Part shown: one piece after another, positions 29,087 to 36,674 of the stretch
Numbering within the stretch: the stretch's first letter is position 1
How the letters are laid out: each line of letters starts with the position of its first letter
DNA from: Opitutales bacterium
GTDB taxonomy: Bacteria; Verrucomicrobiota; Verrucomicrobiia; Opitutales; JAJFLR01
Assembly: GCA_021772565.1 (NCBI GenBank)
Contig: JAJFLR010000066.1
Coordinates: 1 to 49,596 of the forward strand
DNA: 49,596 nucleotides
Direction: 5' to 3'
The notes under the pieces: generated by a model
Seen by the model: the letters and a program-made list of their open reading frames with translations, nothing else
The model's database searches: none
Told to the model about the DNA's origin: nothing
Program-made: the position numbers and the translations under genes

Positions 29087-29653
29087 ATGTCTACAGAATC
29101 ATTAAGGCATCATCCAAATCTACAAGAATTCATTCAGAATTGTCAGGGACGTCATCCTGATGATGAAGAATTTGATATTTATAATTCTGTTGCACCCGGT
29201 AATGCAGCCCGTGCATCAGCCGCAGCTGAAATAAGAGATGTTGAGGGACCTATTGTTCGGAAAATTGTCAGACAGATATTTGATGCTTATCCATTTGACG
29301 CACATCATGATTTAGCAGTCATGAAAGCTACGCGTGACATCCGAATGGTTGTAATATATGCATCACTTTCAATGTTATTAGGTGATCCGGACTGGTTTAA
29401 AAATAAACTTTTATTCTGGATGAAGAAAATAATCCAGGCATTTGAATTTCCTGATAAACTACCTAACAAACAATATATTTTCAAAGATTCAGAAAATCAA
29501 GCGGCCATTCAAAAATTAAAACCGTTTCAACGATCAATCTATGAAACATTTTTATTATTACGTGAAGAAATGAGGAAAGCTTTATCGGAAGAATCATATC
29601 AGGAAATTGAACCATTTTTACAACTAGGAGTAGAAATCCTTTCTAACGATTAA
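29087..29653 (+). CDS. Phycobiliprotein-like globin (BBAG-type)
   Basis: A 188-aa protein with the pattern of the phycobilisome/allophycocyanin superfamily. Residues about 30-70 are like the A/B helices (IYNSVAPGNAARASAAAEIR, DVEGPIVRKIVRQIF). Then MKATRDIRMVVIYASLSMLL, GDPDWFKNKLLFWMKK and IIQAFEF match the CxRD..LRYVTYALLAGD..L..GL.E.Y.ALG block of phycobiliproteins. R83 and D84 align with the Arg and Asp that contact the bilin, but the chromophore Cys position is Ala (A81). Such proteins in non-photosynthetic bacteria were described as bilin biosynthesis-associated globins; that knowledge is from memory. Binding may be noncovalent or lost. The gene sits between the acidic motif protein and V4R protein 2, as expected for this cluster type. 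Assignment is by motif, not by search. Confidence 0.8.
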   Translation: MSTESLRHHPNLQEFIQNCQGRHPDDEEFDIYNSVAPGNAARASAAAEIRDVEGPIVRKIVRQIFDAYPFDAHHDLAVMKATRDIRMVVIYASLSMLLGDPDWFKNKLLFWMKKIIQAFEFPDKLPNKQYIFKDSENQAAIQKLKPFQRSIYETFLLLREEMRKALSEESYQEIEPFLQLGVEILSND

Positions 29654-29657
29654 AATT

Positions 29658-30308
29658 ATGAATACTGAATCAGTCAATGAAGCATTAAATTTGGAACGAT
29701 TCTTTAGTGAAAACGATCATAAGTGGGATCTGGTAACCGGGACAATTTTCAATCAAGGTGGAACACGTGTTGTTTACTTGTCGAGTGATGTTATTAAAGG
29801 AGTTTATACAGCTCTCGAATATGAAGCTGGAGAAGCATGGAAAATAATATTGCAAAATTGTGGTTACAAATGGGGAAAGCGAGTAGCTGAACATTTGGAT
29901 CGTGAATTAAGTGAGCTGTTTAAAAAATCTACAACAAATGTAACGGTTAATGATTATGTAAGACTTTTAGAAGCGTATTTTGTTTATCATGGTTGGGGTA
30001 ATATTAAAGTAAATTTGGAAAATGCTATTAAGCATGGTGTCATTTCTATTAATCTAACAAATAGTATTTTTGAACAAGTCCTTAATGATGTTGACGGACA
30101 TGTCGATCAAATGATTGAAGGGATGTTACGATCACAGTTTGAACACATTAGTGGTTGTGAATTGGATTGTGTTCAAATTTCGTCTGTCCGGGATGGAGCT
30201 GATAGTTGTGAGTTTATTATATCCGCACCGGATAGAATTGAAAAAACTCGAGCTAAAGTTGAAGAAAAAGCATCAAGAGAATCCATTTATGAACTGATAC
30301 TTGGATGA
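29658..30308 (+). CDS. V4R-domain protein 2 (Slr0147-like)
   Basis: A 216-aa protein, four bases after the globin gene and overlapping the kinase start by four bases (ATGA). It shares the V4R pattern with protein 1: EAGEAWKIILQNCGYKWGKR (C68) and the end GCELDCVQISSVRDGADSCEFIISAP (C167, C171, C184). N- and C-terminal helices flank it. The two proteins may form a heteromer, and the translational coupling to the kinase suggests that ligand binding here feeds the kinase. It is less Cys-rich than protein 1, so they may bind different ligands. Confidence 0.85.
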   Translation: MNTESVNEALNLERFFSENDHKWDLVTGTIFNQGGTRVVYLSSDVIKGVYTALEYEAGEAWKIILQNCGYKWGKRVAEHLDRELSELFKKSTTNVTVNDYVRLLEAYFVYHGWGNIKVNLENAIKHGVISINLTNSIFEQVLNDVDGHVDQMIEGMLRSQFEHISGCELDCVQISSVRDGADSCEFIISAPDRIEKTRAKVEEKASRESIYELILG

Positions 30309-32047
30309 CCGAACTGCAAATCAGCGAACGTTATGTTATAGAAGGAAATCTTGGCTCTGGTACAGGTGGAGTTGTTTATTTGGGAAAAGATTCGATTACT
30401 GGTGAAAAAGTTGCTATCAAACATTTCAGGAAAACAGCCGGTAGTAAACCTGCACTGCATGAAGCATCTGCAATTCTAGGTATTAATCATCCGAATATTG
30501 TTCGTTGTCTGGATTTTTGTTATCTTGGAGCAGGGGACTTATATCTAATTTATGAATATATAAGTGGTGGAACATTACGAGATTTATTGGAAAAGTCTAA
30601 AGCGTTAGATATTGAGACTGCATTATGCTGCGCACGACAAATTTTTTTAGCATTGGCACATATTCATAAAATCGGATTGATTCATTGTGATTTAAAACCT
30701 GATAACATATTTGTTCAGGAACAGGATGGTGAGATAATTTATAAATTAGGTGATTTAGGTGTGGCTCATTTTTTGAAGCAAATCACAAAAGAACAAACCG
30801 TTGCTGGAAGTCCCGCTTATACTGCCCCAGAAAGGAATTATCATACGTTTGAATTCAACAGTGATTTGTACAGTATGGGCGTAATTATATATGAAGTAAT
30901 ATTAGGCAAACGGCCATTTTTAGGCAATCCATCTGAAGTAATGAGAGCTCATTTGCGGCAGACTCCAGATTTATCTGAAATAAATGAACTGCGATTGAAA
31001 GATTTTCTTGGAAGTTTATTGGATAAAGACCCAAAATACAGATTAAGGCGTTCAGAGCAGGCAATTGCCATAATTGATTCAATAACTCGAAAGAATGATA
31101 ACGTTTTTTTTAGGGCTCGAGAAAATCAACTTACAGCTAAACCATTTAATTTATCGAGCGCAAGTGGAGACGGGGCAGAACAAGTAAGTGAATTTTTACT
31201 CGATTTTCCATATGAACGACTTTTCCCATTAACTTTGTCGGGCCAACCAATATTGGCTTTAGATTATGGTACCCAATTGGAATTTATTGATGGTGTAGAA
31301 GGGCTTTCGTTGAAAATTATTATTCCTAACATTGGTATGGGAATACAGGTATTCGATATATCAAAAATAGTCTATAGTACAAAATCCCGTATTTGCTTAA
31401 TGGACATACAAAATCCTGTTGAAAAAACATTGATTGATAATTGCAGTAGAGTCTATGGAATATTTTATTCGTTTGATGAAGGCAATGTAATCTGGTCTGA
31501 TGCAAAAGATGCTCATTCGACGGATCTATACAAAAATAAAACAATTCATTTTCCGTGTTCAAATTGGGGGTTGGGGGCACATTTGAGATTTAATAAAGAG
31601 GGTCAAATATTGTATTCGTCCGGGCCAATTAATCCATCATTAAACTTGGCTGATGCTGATGGAAAATTGATCAAACAGTATGAGCTTGAAGGGCCTATCA
31701 TGGAAATGACCTCAGGTCCTGAAGAATTCATGTTTATTACCTTAAGCCATGAAAATTACGAAAGATTGGTTATCTATAACTTAAAACAAAATGGAGAAAT
31801 TATTAAAGAGCTGTTACCTAAAGGAGTTGAGCACTATACTGCTTCTGGTAGCGATATTATTATATTATTTCAGGGGGGGGCGGTATTAGCCTATAAAAAT
31901 GGTTTAAAAAAAGTAAAAATTCCTATTAATAATAATTTTGCCAAAGCAATACATACAACTTTTGATTGCTCTTATTTTTTTACTGTTTCTAATATTAATT
32001 CAAAGACAAAAATATCAACATATAAAAACTTGAATACCACAGACTAA
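30305..32047 (+). CDS. Ser/Thr protein kinase with C-terminal sensor-like region (SpkG-like position)
   Basis: A 580-aa product. The Hanks-type kinase domain covers residues about 10-265: Gly loop GSGTGG at 17-22, VAIKHF with K39, E53, catalytic loop HCDLKPDN (D129, N134; Cys replaces the usual Arg of HRD), DLG (150-152) instead of DFG, and APE at 174-176. HCD kinases often do not need activation-loop phosphorylation. Residues about 290-580 contain repeated beta-rich segments (GIQVFDISKIVYSTKSRICL, NVIWSDAK, GLGAHLRFNKEG) and look like a small propeller-type domain. There is no membrane segment. The cyanobacterial slr0144-slr0152 operon also ends in a kinase gene (spkG). Kinase assignment is firm; the propeller is a guess. 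Confidence 0.9.
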   Translation: MTELQISERYVIEGNLGSGTGGVVYLGKDSITGEKVAIKHFRKTAGSKPALHEASAILGINHPNIVRCLDFCYLGAGDLYLIYEYISGGTLRDLLEKSKALDIETALCCARQIFLALAHIHKIGLIHCDLKPDNIFVQEQDGEIIYKLGDLGVAHFLKQITKEQTVAGSPAYTAPERNYHTFEFNSDLYSMGVIIYEVILGKRPFLGNPSEVMRAHLRQTPDLSEINELRLKDFLGSLLDKDPKYRLRRSEQAIAIIDSITRKNDNVFFRARENQLTAKPFNLSSASGDGAEQVSEFLLDFPYERLFPLTLSGQPILALDYGTQLEFIDGVEGLSLKIIIPNIGMGIQVFDISKIVYSTKSRICLMDIQNPVEKTLIDNCSRVYGIFYSFDEGNVIWSDAKDAHSTDLYKNKTIHFPCSNWGLGAHLRFNKEGQILYSSGPINPSLNLADADGKLIKQYELEGPIMEMTSGPEEFMFITLSHENYERLVIYNLKQNGEIIKELLPKGVEHYTASGSDIIILFQGGAVLAYKNGLKKVKIPINNNFAKAIHTTFDCSYFFTVSNINSKTKISTYKNLNTTD

Positions 32048-32049
32048 AA

Positions 32050-32601
32050 ATGAAATTAATAGTACATTCACATTCATCAGTTGTAAGTCAGTTTTTAAAA
32101 GATGAGCTGGAAGAAACCGTTATAATTGAATTATCACAACATCCACAAATCGGTTTGTATTTAGGATTAGAAACACCAATGAGTTTTCCGGGAATTGCAG
32201 GAATATTAAATAAAAAAGTTTCAGTGAAAAAACTGCAGATAAAAAATGATAAAGTTGCTGCACCTATTGTCCTTGCATCAGGTAATTCAATTTCGTGGAA
32301 TAGTATCAATGAGGCTGTAGGTGAATTAACTGAAAATGGAAATAAATATCTGTTATTGGTAAACATCTTTGATTTAGATAATATTAAACCAATTTTACCC
32401 CGAATTAGTAATATTAAATTTTATTGGGATATAGCAGACTTACCACCTGAAAATTTACCGGAATTTGCAAATTATCTTAAACAGGAACAATTAATTAATG
32501 ATCAAATTTGGGGAGGGCTGAATCTCTATCAAACTGATGGAAGAGCTTATTCTGATGAAAATAAAAATTTATTGCAGACAACGTTTTCTCAATATTCTTA
32601 G
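32050..32601 (+). CDS. Small protein of unknown family, kinase-linked
   Basis: A 183-aa cytoplasmic protein, two bases after the kinase stop. The N-terminal strand-helix pattern (MKLIVHSHSSVVSQFLKDEL) and mixed alpha/beta composition (KYLLLVNIFDLDNI, IKFYWDIADLPPENL) suggest a compact domain. I recognise no motif. PGIAGILNKK could be a loop. It may be a kinase substrate, an adaptor or a receiver-like pseudo-domain; nothing decides this. Confidence 0.7.
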   Translation: MKLIVHSHSSVVSQFLKDELEETVIIELSQHPQIGLYLGLETPMSFPGIAGILNKKVSVKKLQIKNDKVAAPIVLASGNSISWNSINEAVGELTENGNKYLLLVNIFDLDNIKPILPRISNIKFYWDIADLPPENLPEFANYLKQEQLINDQIWGGLNLYQTDGRAYSDENKNLLQTTFSQYS

Positions 32602-32654
32602 TATTCTACACTCAATGATTGATTTACATAATTTAAACGATAGAGATTAGAGGT

Positions 32655-34013
32655 ATGGCAGGTAGAATATTACTAATAGATGACGAACTCAAGTTTGCGA
32701 AAATGGTTACTGAAATTTTGCGCAAATCACGTTATCAGGTTGATATGCAAACTAGCCCGGAGGATGGGTTGCTGTGCCTGAAAGAACGTCATTACAATTT
32801 AATAATAACTGATTTTAAAATGCCTGAAATGGATGGTGATGTTTTTATGAAAGCATTACGTGAAATTATTCCTGATATACCTGTAATAATGATCTCAGGT
32901 CTAATGAATAAAGCAGATTTGGTTAACGTAGCAAATTTGGGCATTAATTTGATTTTAGAAAAACCATTTAAAACAGAGACTTTGCTGGAAAACGTTAGTC
33001 GGTATGTAGAGCCATTGTCGGAAGATGCTGAAATTGAGGGTACTGATAAAATTAAAGTTGAAGTACCAAATAAGAAAAAAGCCAAAACCAGAGTTAAAAA
33101 CTATCCAAAGGATTTATGCTACCTGGTGGATTCCAGTTTATACATGCAGGATTTTATACAGGATTTATGGGAGACAGTAAATCAAAGTAATCATATCTTT
33201 ATTACTGCATCCAAGGGTGCGGAATTTGAATTAATATTGCGAGAAATTTCACAATGGAAAGGGTACAATAATCAACGTTCGCATATTATATCAGCAGTAC
33301 AACTAAAGTCACCTCAAGTTATTGAACTATTGGACCAAACTGCAACTGACCCGGAAATAAGTAATATAATCGGCGTCATTGATGTGGAGAAAACAAAAGT
33401 TGAACAACAGCTTTACCTTTTAAACTTTATTTTAAATACTTCTGAAAAAATTTCACGTGCCAAAAACCTGGTATTTGTTTACAGAAATCTAAACCCGGAT
33501 TTTATTGATTTAAATAAAGTTGTATCTCCAACACCGCTTCAACTCCATTTATCTGATAATTCAATAAAATTACCTGAGCTGTCAGAACGTCACTGTGATA
33601 TAGCAACCTATGTTAAAAGGTACATTGACTTAGTTTCAAATAGTGAAAACAGATCAGGAAAAAAAGTGCTAACTGAAGATGCGATTAAAATTCTTTTATC
33701 ATATGAATGGCCGGGAAATTTTAACGAGTTAATCAATACATTGAGACGGTGTGTTTTGCTTGGTTCAAAAGAAAATACTACATCAAAAGATATCGAAAAG
33801 GTTATACTTAGAAACAATGGTACTCCACCTGATATTTCAAATTTTGAATTAAATAATTTTCTAAAAGAAAGTCAGAAGAAATATTTAACGACCATACAGG
33901 AGTCTATGGATGATGATTTATCAGCCGCTTTAAGTGCTGTAGGTGTAGAAGATGTTACTGCAGGTAATCAGGGATTGGATGCATTAGCACTCATTTATCC
34001 AACACTTGACTAA
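32655..34013 (+). CDS. Response regulator fused to a degenerate NtrC-type AAA+ domain
   Basis: A 452-aa product. The receiver domain (1-120) is intact: D9, D10, phospho-acceptor D53, S81, K103. Residues about 145-390 follow the order of a sigma-54 AAA+ domain and keep the YEWPGNFNELINTLRRCVLL segment of NtrC proteins. The Walker A, GAFTGA and Walker B motifs are absent (ITASKGAEFE stands where GESGTGKE would be), so it should neither hydrolyse ATP nor open sigma-54 promoters. The C-terminus lacks a Fis-type DNA-binding helix-turn-helix. I infer that it is a phosphorylation-driven protein partner. It is the last gene of the operon, 53 bases after the small unknown gene. Confidence 0.85.
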   Translation: MAGRILLIDDELKFAKMVTEILRKSRYQVDMQTSPEDGLLCLKERHYNLIITDFKMPEMDGDVFMKALREIIPDIPVIMISGLMNKADLVNVANLGINLILEKPFKTETLLENVSRYVEPLSEDAEIEGTDKIKVEVPNKKKAKTRVKNYPKDLCYLVDSSLYMQDFIQDLWETVNQSNHIFITASKGAEFELILREISQWKGYNNQRSHIISAVQLKSPQVIELLDQTATDPEISNIIGVIDVEKTKVEQQLYLLNFILNTSEKISRAKNLVFVYRNLNPDFIDLNKVVSPTPLQLHLSDNSIKLPELSERHCDIATYVKRYIDLVSNSENRSGKKVLTEDAIKILLSYEWPGNFNELINTLRRCVLLGSKENTTSKDIEKVILRNNGTPPDISNFELNNFLKESQKKYLTTIQESMDDDLSAALSAVGVEDVTAGNQGLDALALIYPTLD

Positions 34014-34036
34014 AATTGTAATTTTATTGCAATTTT
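34012..34036. terminator. Possible AT-rich hairpin after the signalling operon
   Basis: AAAATTG and CAATTTT flank an 11-base loop directly after the stop of the response regulator gene, in the short gap between convergent genes. The stem is weak (one G-C pair). It is the only hairpin seen there. Confidence 0.3.
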
Positions 34037-34058
34037 ATATCCATTTCCGATTAATAAA

Positions 34059-34889
34059 TTACTTTTTTTGATTCACAATACTGATTGGAAAAGGTTCTGT
34101 AGCCGAACCACTATATAACGAAATATGGGGAAATGGTATTTCCACACCTTCTTTATCAAAACGATTTTTGATATCCCGCATGATGCTGTTCTTTAAATCC
34201 AGGAACTGGGACTTTTCAAACCAGAGTCCCAGCATAAATAATAAAGAAGATTCAGCAAAATCTTTGAAAACCACAATAGGTTCCGGCTCATCCAGACTAT
34301 AGGGATTACATTTAGCAACGTCTTTTAAAATACGCATAATGTTTTCGATATCTTCTTTATAAGCAACTCCTATATTTATATCCATTCGTCTGATTGGATA
34401 ACGAGTAACGGTAGTTACCTGACCTTTGATTATAGTTTCGTTGGGTATACGGATGAAGAGATTATCAAATGTTCTGAGCTTAATTGATAAAAGATCAATG
34501 GTGAGGACTGTGCCAGTAGTATCTCCTACGCGAATAATATCACTTACCTGAAAGGGACGCTCCCAGTAGAGAAATATGCCGCTGATAATATTGGACAGGC
34601 TGGTCTGTGCGGCAAATCCGATGGCAACTGAGGCAATTCCGGCTGCACCGAGTATTGCGGACAAATTATATCCAAGCTCGTAGAGAATAGTTATTATAAT
34701 TAACGTTACGCCAAAAATAAAAACGGCCTTCTGGAACAAAATTCCGATATGTGCATTAAAATGATGTGTCAGAATTTTTTTTAAAAAGCGTGAAAAAATT
34801 ATAATGACAGGCATGCCGATTATCAGCAAAATAAAAATTCTCAATCCTATAATCAGCATATCCGGTGAATAAATATTTGTTAAATTCAT
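34059..34889 (-). CDS. MscS-family mechanosensitive channel, copy 2
   Basis: A 276-aa product with three membrane helices (about 10-32, 50-70, 75-100). The pore helix and cytoplasmic entry are typical: AAGIASVAIGFAAQTSLSNI, SGIFLYWERPFQVSDIIRVG, and IRIPNETIIKGQVTTVTRYP. It ends with the family beta/alpha vestibule and a EGVEIPFPHISLYSG tail. MscS channels release solutes on hypo-osmotic shock. It lies 16 bases after DUF432 and ends the operon. There is no N-terminal extension, and the length is near that of E. coli MscS (286). Confidence 0.93.
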   Translation of the reverse strand: MNLTNIYSPDMLIIGLRIFILLIIGMPVIIIFSRFLKKILTHHFNAHIGILFQKAVFIFGVTLIIITILYELGYNLSAILGAAGIASVAIGFAAQTSLSNIISGIFLYWERPFQVSDIIRVGDTTGTVLTIDLLSIKLRTFDNLFIRIPNETIIKGQVTTVTRYPIRRMDINIGVAYKEDIENIMRILKDVAKCNPYSLDEPEPIVVFKDFAESSLLFMLGLWFEKSQFLDLKNSIMRDIKNRFDKEGVEIPFPHISLYSGSATEPFPISIVNQKK

Positions 34890-34905
34890 GATAGTAATTT
34901 TTTAA

Positions 34906-35724
34906 TTAAAAGTACCGCTTTACAATATTCATTGATAATTTAACGAATGTGTCTCCAAAAAAGCTTTTGCCTGGATTTTCATCAGCTTCATGTATCAAAA
35001 TTGAATTGCAGGCATTGGAAGGCGCTTTTTTAGAATATTCCAGTTGGCTTGGTTTATCCTCCTCCATAGAAATCACTTTTACTTCACTTGTCCAAAGCAC
35101 CTCATCGGCTTGATAAATATTAAAGAAATTCGGGCGCACACAAATTTTTTTAACAGGCAGCATGCTCTTTTTTTTATTTTCAATTTTAAACAAGCAAACA
35201 GCACGGAGAGGTTCAATAACTAATTCATTAAAATGTTGCACTGCCATAGTACTTATCGCATAACAGAGTTCACCTTGAAAGGTATCTCCAAACCAGGTGT
35301 TGGAGAGTATTTTTGAAGGTATACGAATTAATTCATGCTTTTCTTTTCCGCGCACTAATGAAATTTTCACCCATAGGGGGATATTTATAAAACATTTTGC
35401 CTGAATTCCTTCTAGTATGATCCATGGAACGTTTGGAGTTACCACGAACGGTCTGTCCGCCATGCAGGGAGTCAATATTATCTCTTTAAATCCCTTTTTA
35501 AATACAAAGCGTTTCCAATCCAAATTATCCGGTGTCTCCTTGTATTCCTCATAAGGTGATATGGTTAAATAATCCTCGACTCTCTCTTCAGCTATCAACC
35601 AATCCTCATCAAGTTTTTTTAACCATATTATCAATGGGCCTGCTTGCCATCGGTAGAAAATATCCTCATCAAGCCGTTTGGCTTTCCAAAGGTTATGAAT
35701 ACTGTTTTCTTTTTGGGAAGTCAT
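34906..35724 (-). CDS. DUF432 protein linked to MscS
   Basis: A 272-aa protein with no membrane segment. It carries DUF432-type features: DRPFVVTPNVPWIILEG, then ISLVRGKEKHELIRIPSKIL and STTWFGD-like SNTWFGDTFQGELCYA. DUF432 genes often stand next to MscS genes in archaea and bacteria. The role is unknown; a soluble partner or modulator of the channel is possible. The start overlaps the stop of the upstream MscS gene by one base (TAATG), so translation is coupled. Confidence 0.75.
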   Translation of the reverse strand: MTSQKENSIHNLWKAKRLDEDIFYRWQAGPLIIWLKKLDEDWLIAEERVEDYLTISPYEEYKETPDNLDWKRFVFKKGFKEIILTPCMADRPFVVTPNVPWIILEGIQAKCFINIPLWVKISLVRGKEKHELIRIPSKILSNTWFGDTFQGELCYAISTMAVQHFNELVIEPLRAVCLFKIENKKKSMLPVKKICVRPNFFNIYQADEVLWTSEVKVISMEEDKPSQLEYSKKAPSNACNSILIHEADENPGKSFFGDTFVKLSMNIVKRYF

Positions 35725-36674
35725 TAGGATTTATTGACTGAATCAATATAATTAGTGTTTGGATTTTCGGTCTTATCTCCCACAAATTTGATTTCCAGTG
35801 GCTTTGTCGTGTCGAGATGAATATCTCGTTGCGGAAATGATATGACAATACTATTCTCTCGAAATAGTTGATCTATTGAAAAACGTATCTCAGATTTTAA
35901 TCGCCTCAAGTCCATGGGACGTGTCACATGGCACCAAAACAGCAATTTGAAAGCCAGAGAATTATCACCAAATTCTTCAAATACAACAATAGGCGGATCT
36001 GGCAAACGTAGAATTTTGGGATGATCATTGGCAATCTGCAGCAATAGCTCATTTACTTTTTCTGTATGCGATCCATAAGCCACACCGACATCTATTGTTC
36101 CGCGCACATTGCCATCATAGAGCGTCCAGTTGATTACTAAATTTTGCAGGAATTCACTATTTGGTACAATCAAATCAATCCCATCTGATCTTCTAACTCG
36201 TACGCATCTATTGCCGATATCCTGCACTTTACCCTCATTACCATGTAACTCAATTATGTCGCCAATCCTAATCGGTTTCTCCAACATTATGATAAAACCG
36301 GAGATTAAATTGTTAAATAAATTTTGTGCGCCAAAGCCAACGCCGATAGCGACTGCACCCCCAAGTACAGTAAATATTGTCATTGGAATTCCTGCTATCG
36401 GCAGTGCTATGCAAACAATAATTAAGATTAGCCCATAGAACAATAGACGCTGAATGATATACGATGTATTATGATGAAGACCGGAAATTTTTGATATGCG
36501 TTTGCCCAGAATTTCAGATATTCTTTTGCTGAAAATAATGCCTACTATGATAACAAGAAAAGCAATAATAATCTGATTGAGTCTAACTGCATAGCTACCG
36601 CTGTTATAAAGTTCCAGCTTCCAGATTTGCTCGAGACCTTTTATTATTTTCCATGTAATATCCCAAAAATTCAT
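35724..36674 (-). CDS. MscS-family mechanosensitive channel, copy 1
   Basis: A 316-aa product. The membrane part spans residues about 28-130; the pore helix region is GGAVAIGVGFGAQNLFNNLI followed by GFIIMLEKPIRIGDIIELHG and the loop LIVPNSEFLQNLVINWT. The C-terminal vestibule carries IDVGVAYGSHTEKVNELL and ends with NSIVISFPQRDIHLDT. It overlaps the corA stop by four bases and DUF432 by one base, so the genes are translationally coupled. Confidence 0.95.
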   Translation of the reverse strand: MNFWDITWKIIKGLEQIWKLELYNSGSYAVRLNQIIIAFLVIIVGIIFSKRISEILGKRISKISGLHHNTSYIIQRLLFYGLILIIVCIALPIAGIPMTIFTVLGGAVAIGVGFGAQNLFNNLISGFIIMLEKPIRIGDIIELHGNEGKVQDIGNRCVRVRRSDGIDLIVPNSEFLQNLVINWTLYDGNVRGTIDVGVAYGSHTEKVNELLLQIANDHPKILRLPDPPIVVFEEFGDNSLAFKLLFWCHVTRPMDLRRLKSEIRFSIDQLFRENSIVISFPQRDIHLDTTKPLEIKFVGDKTENPNTNYIDSVNKS

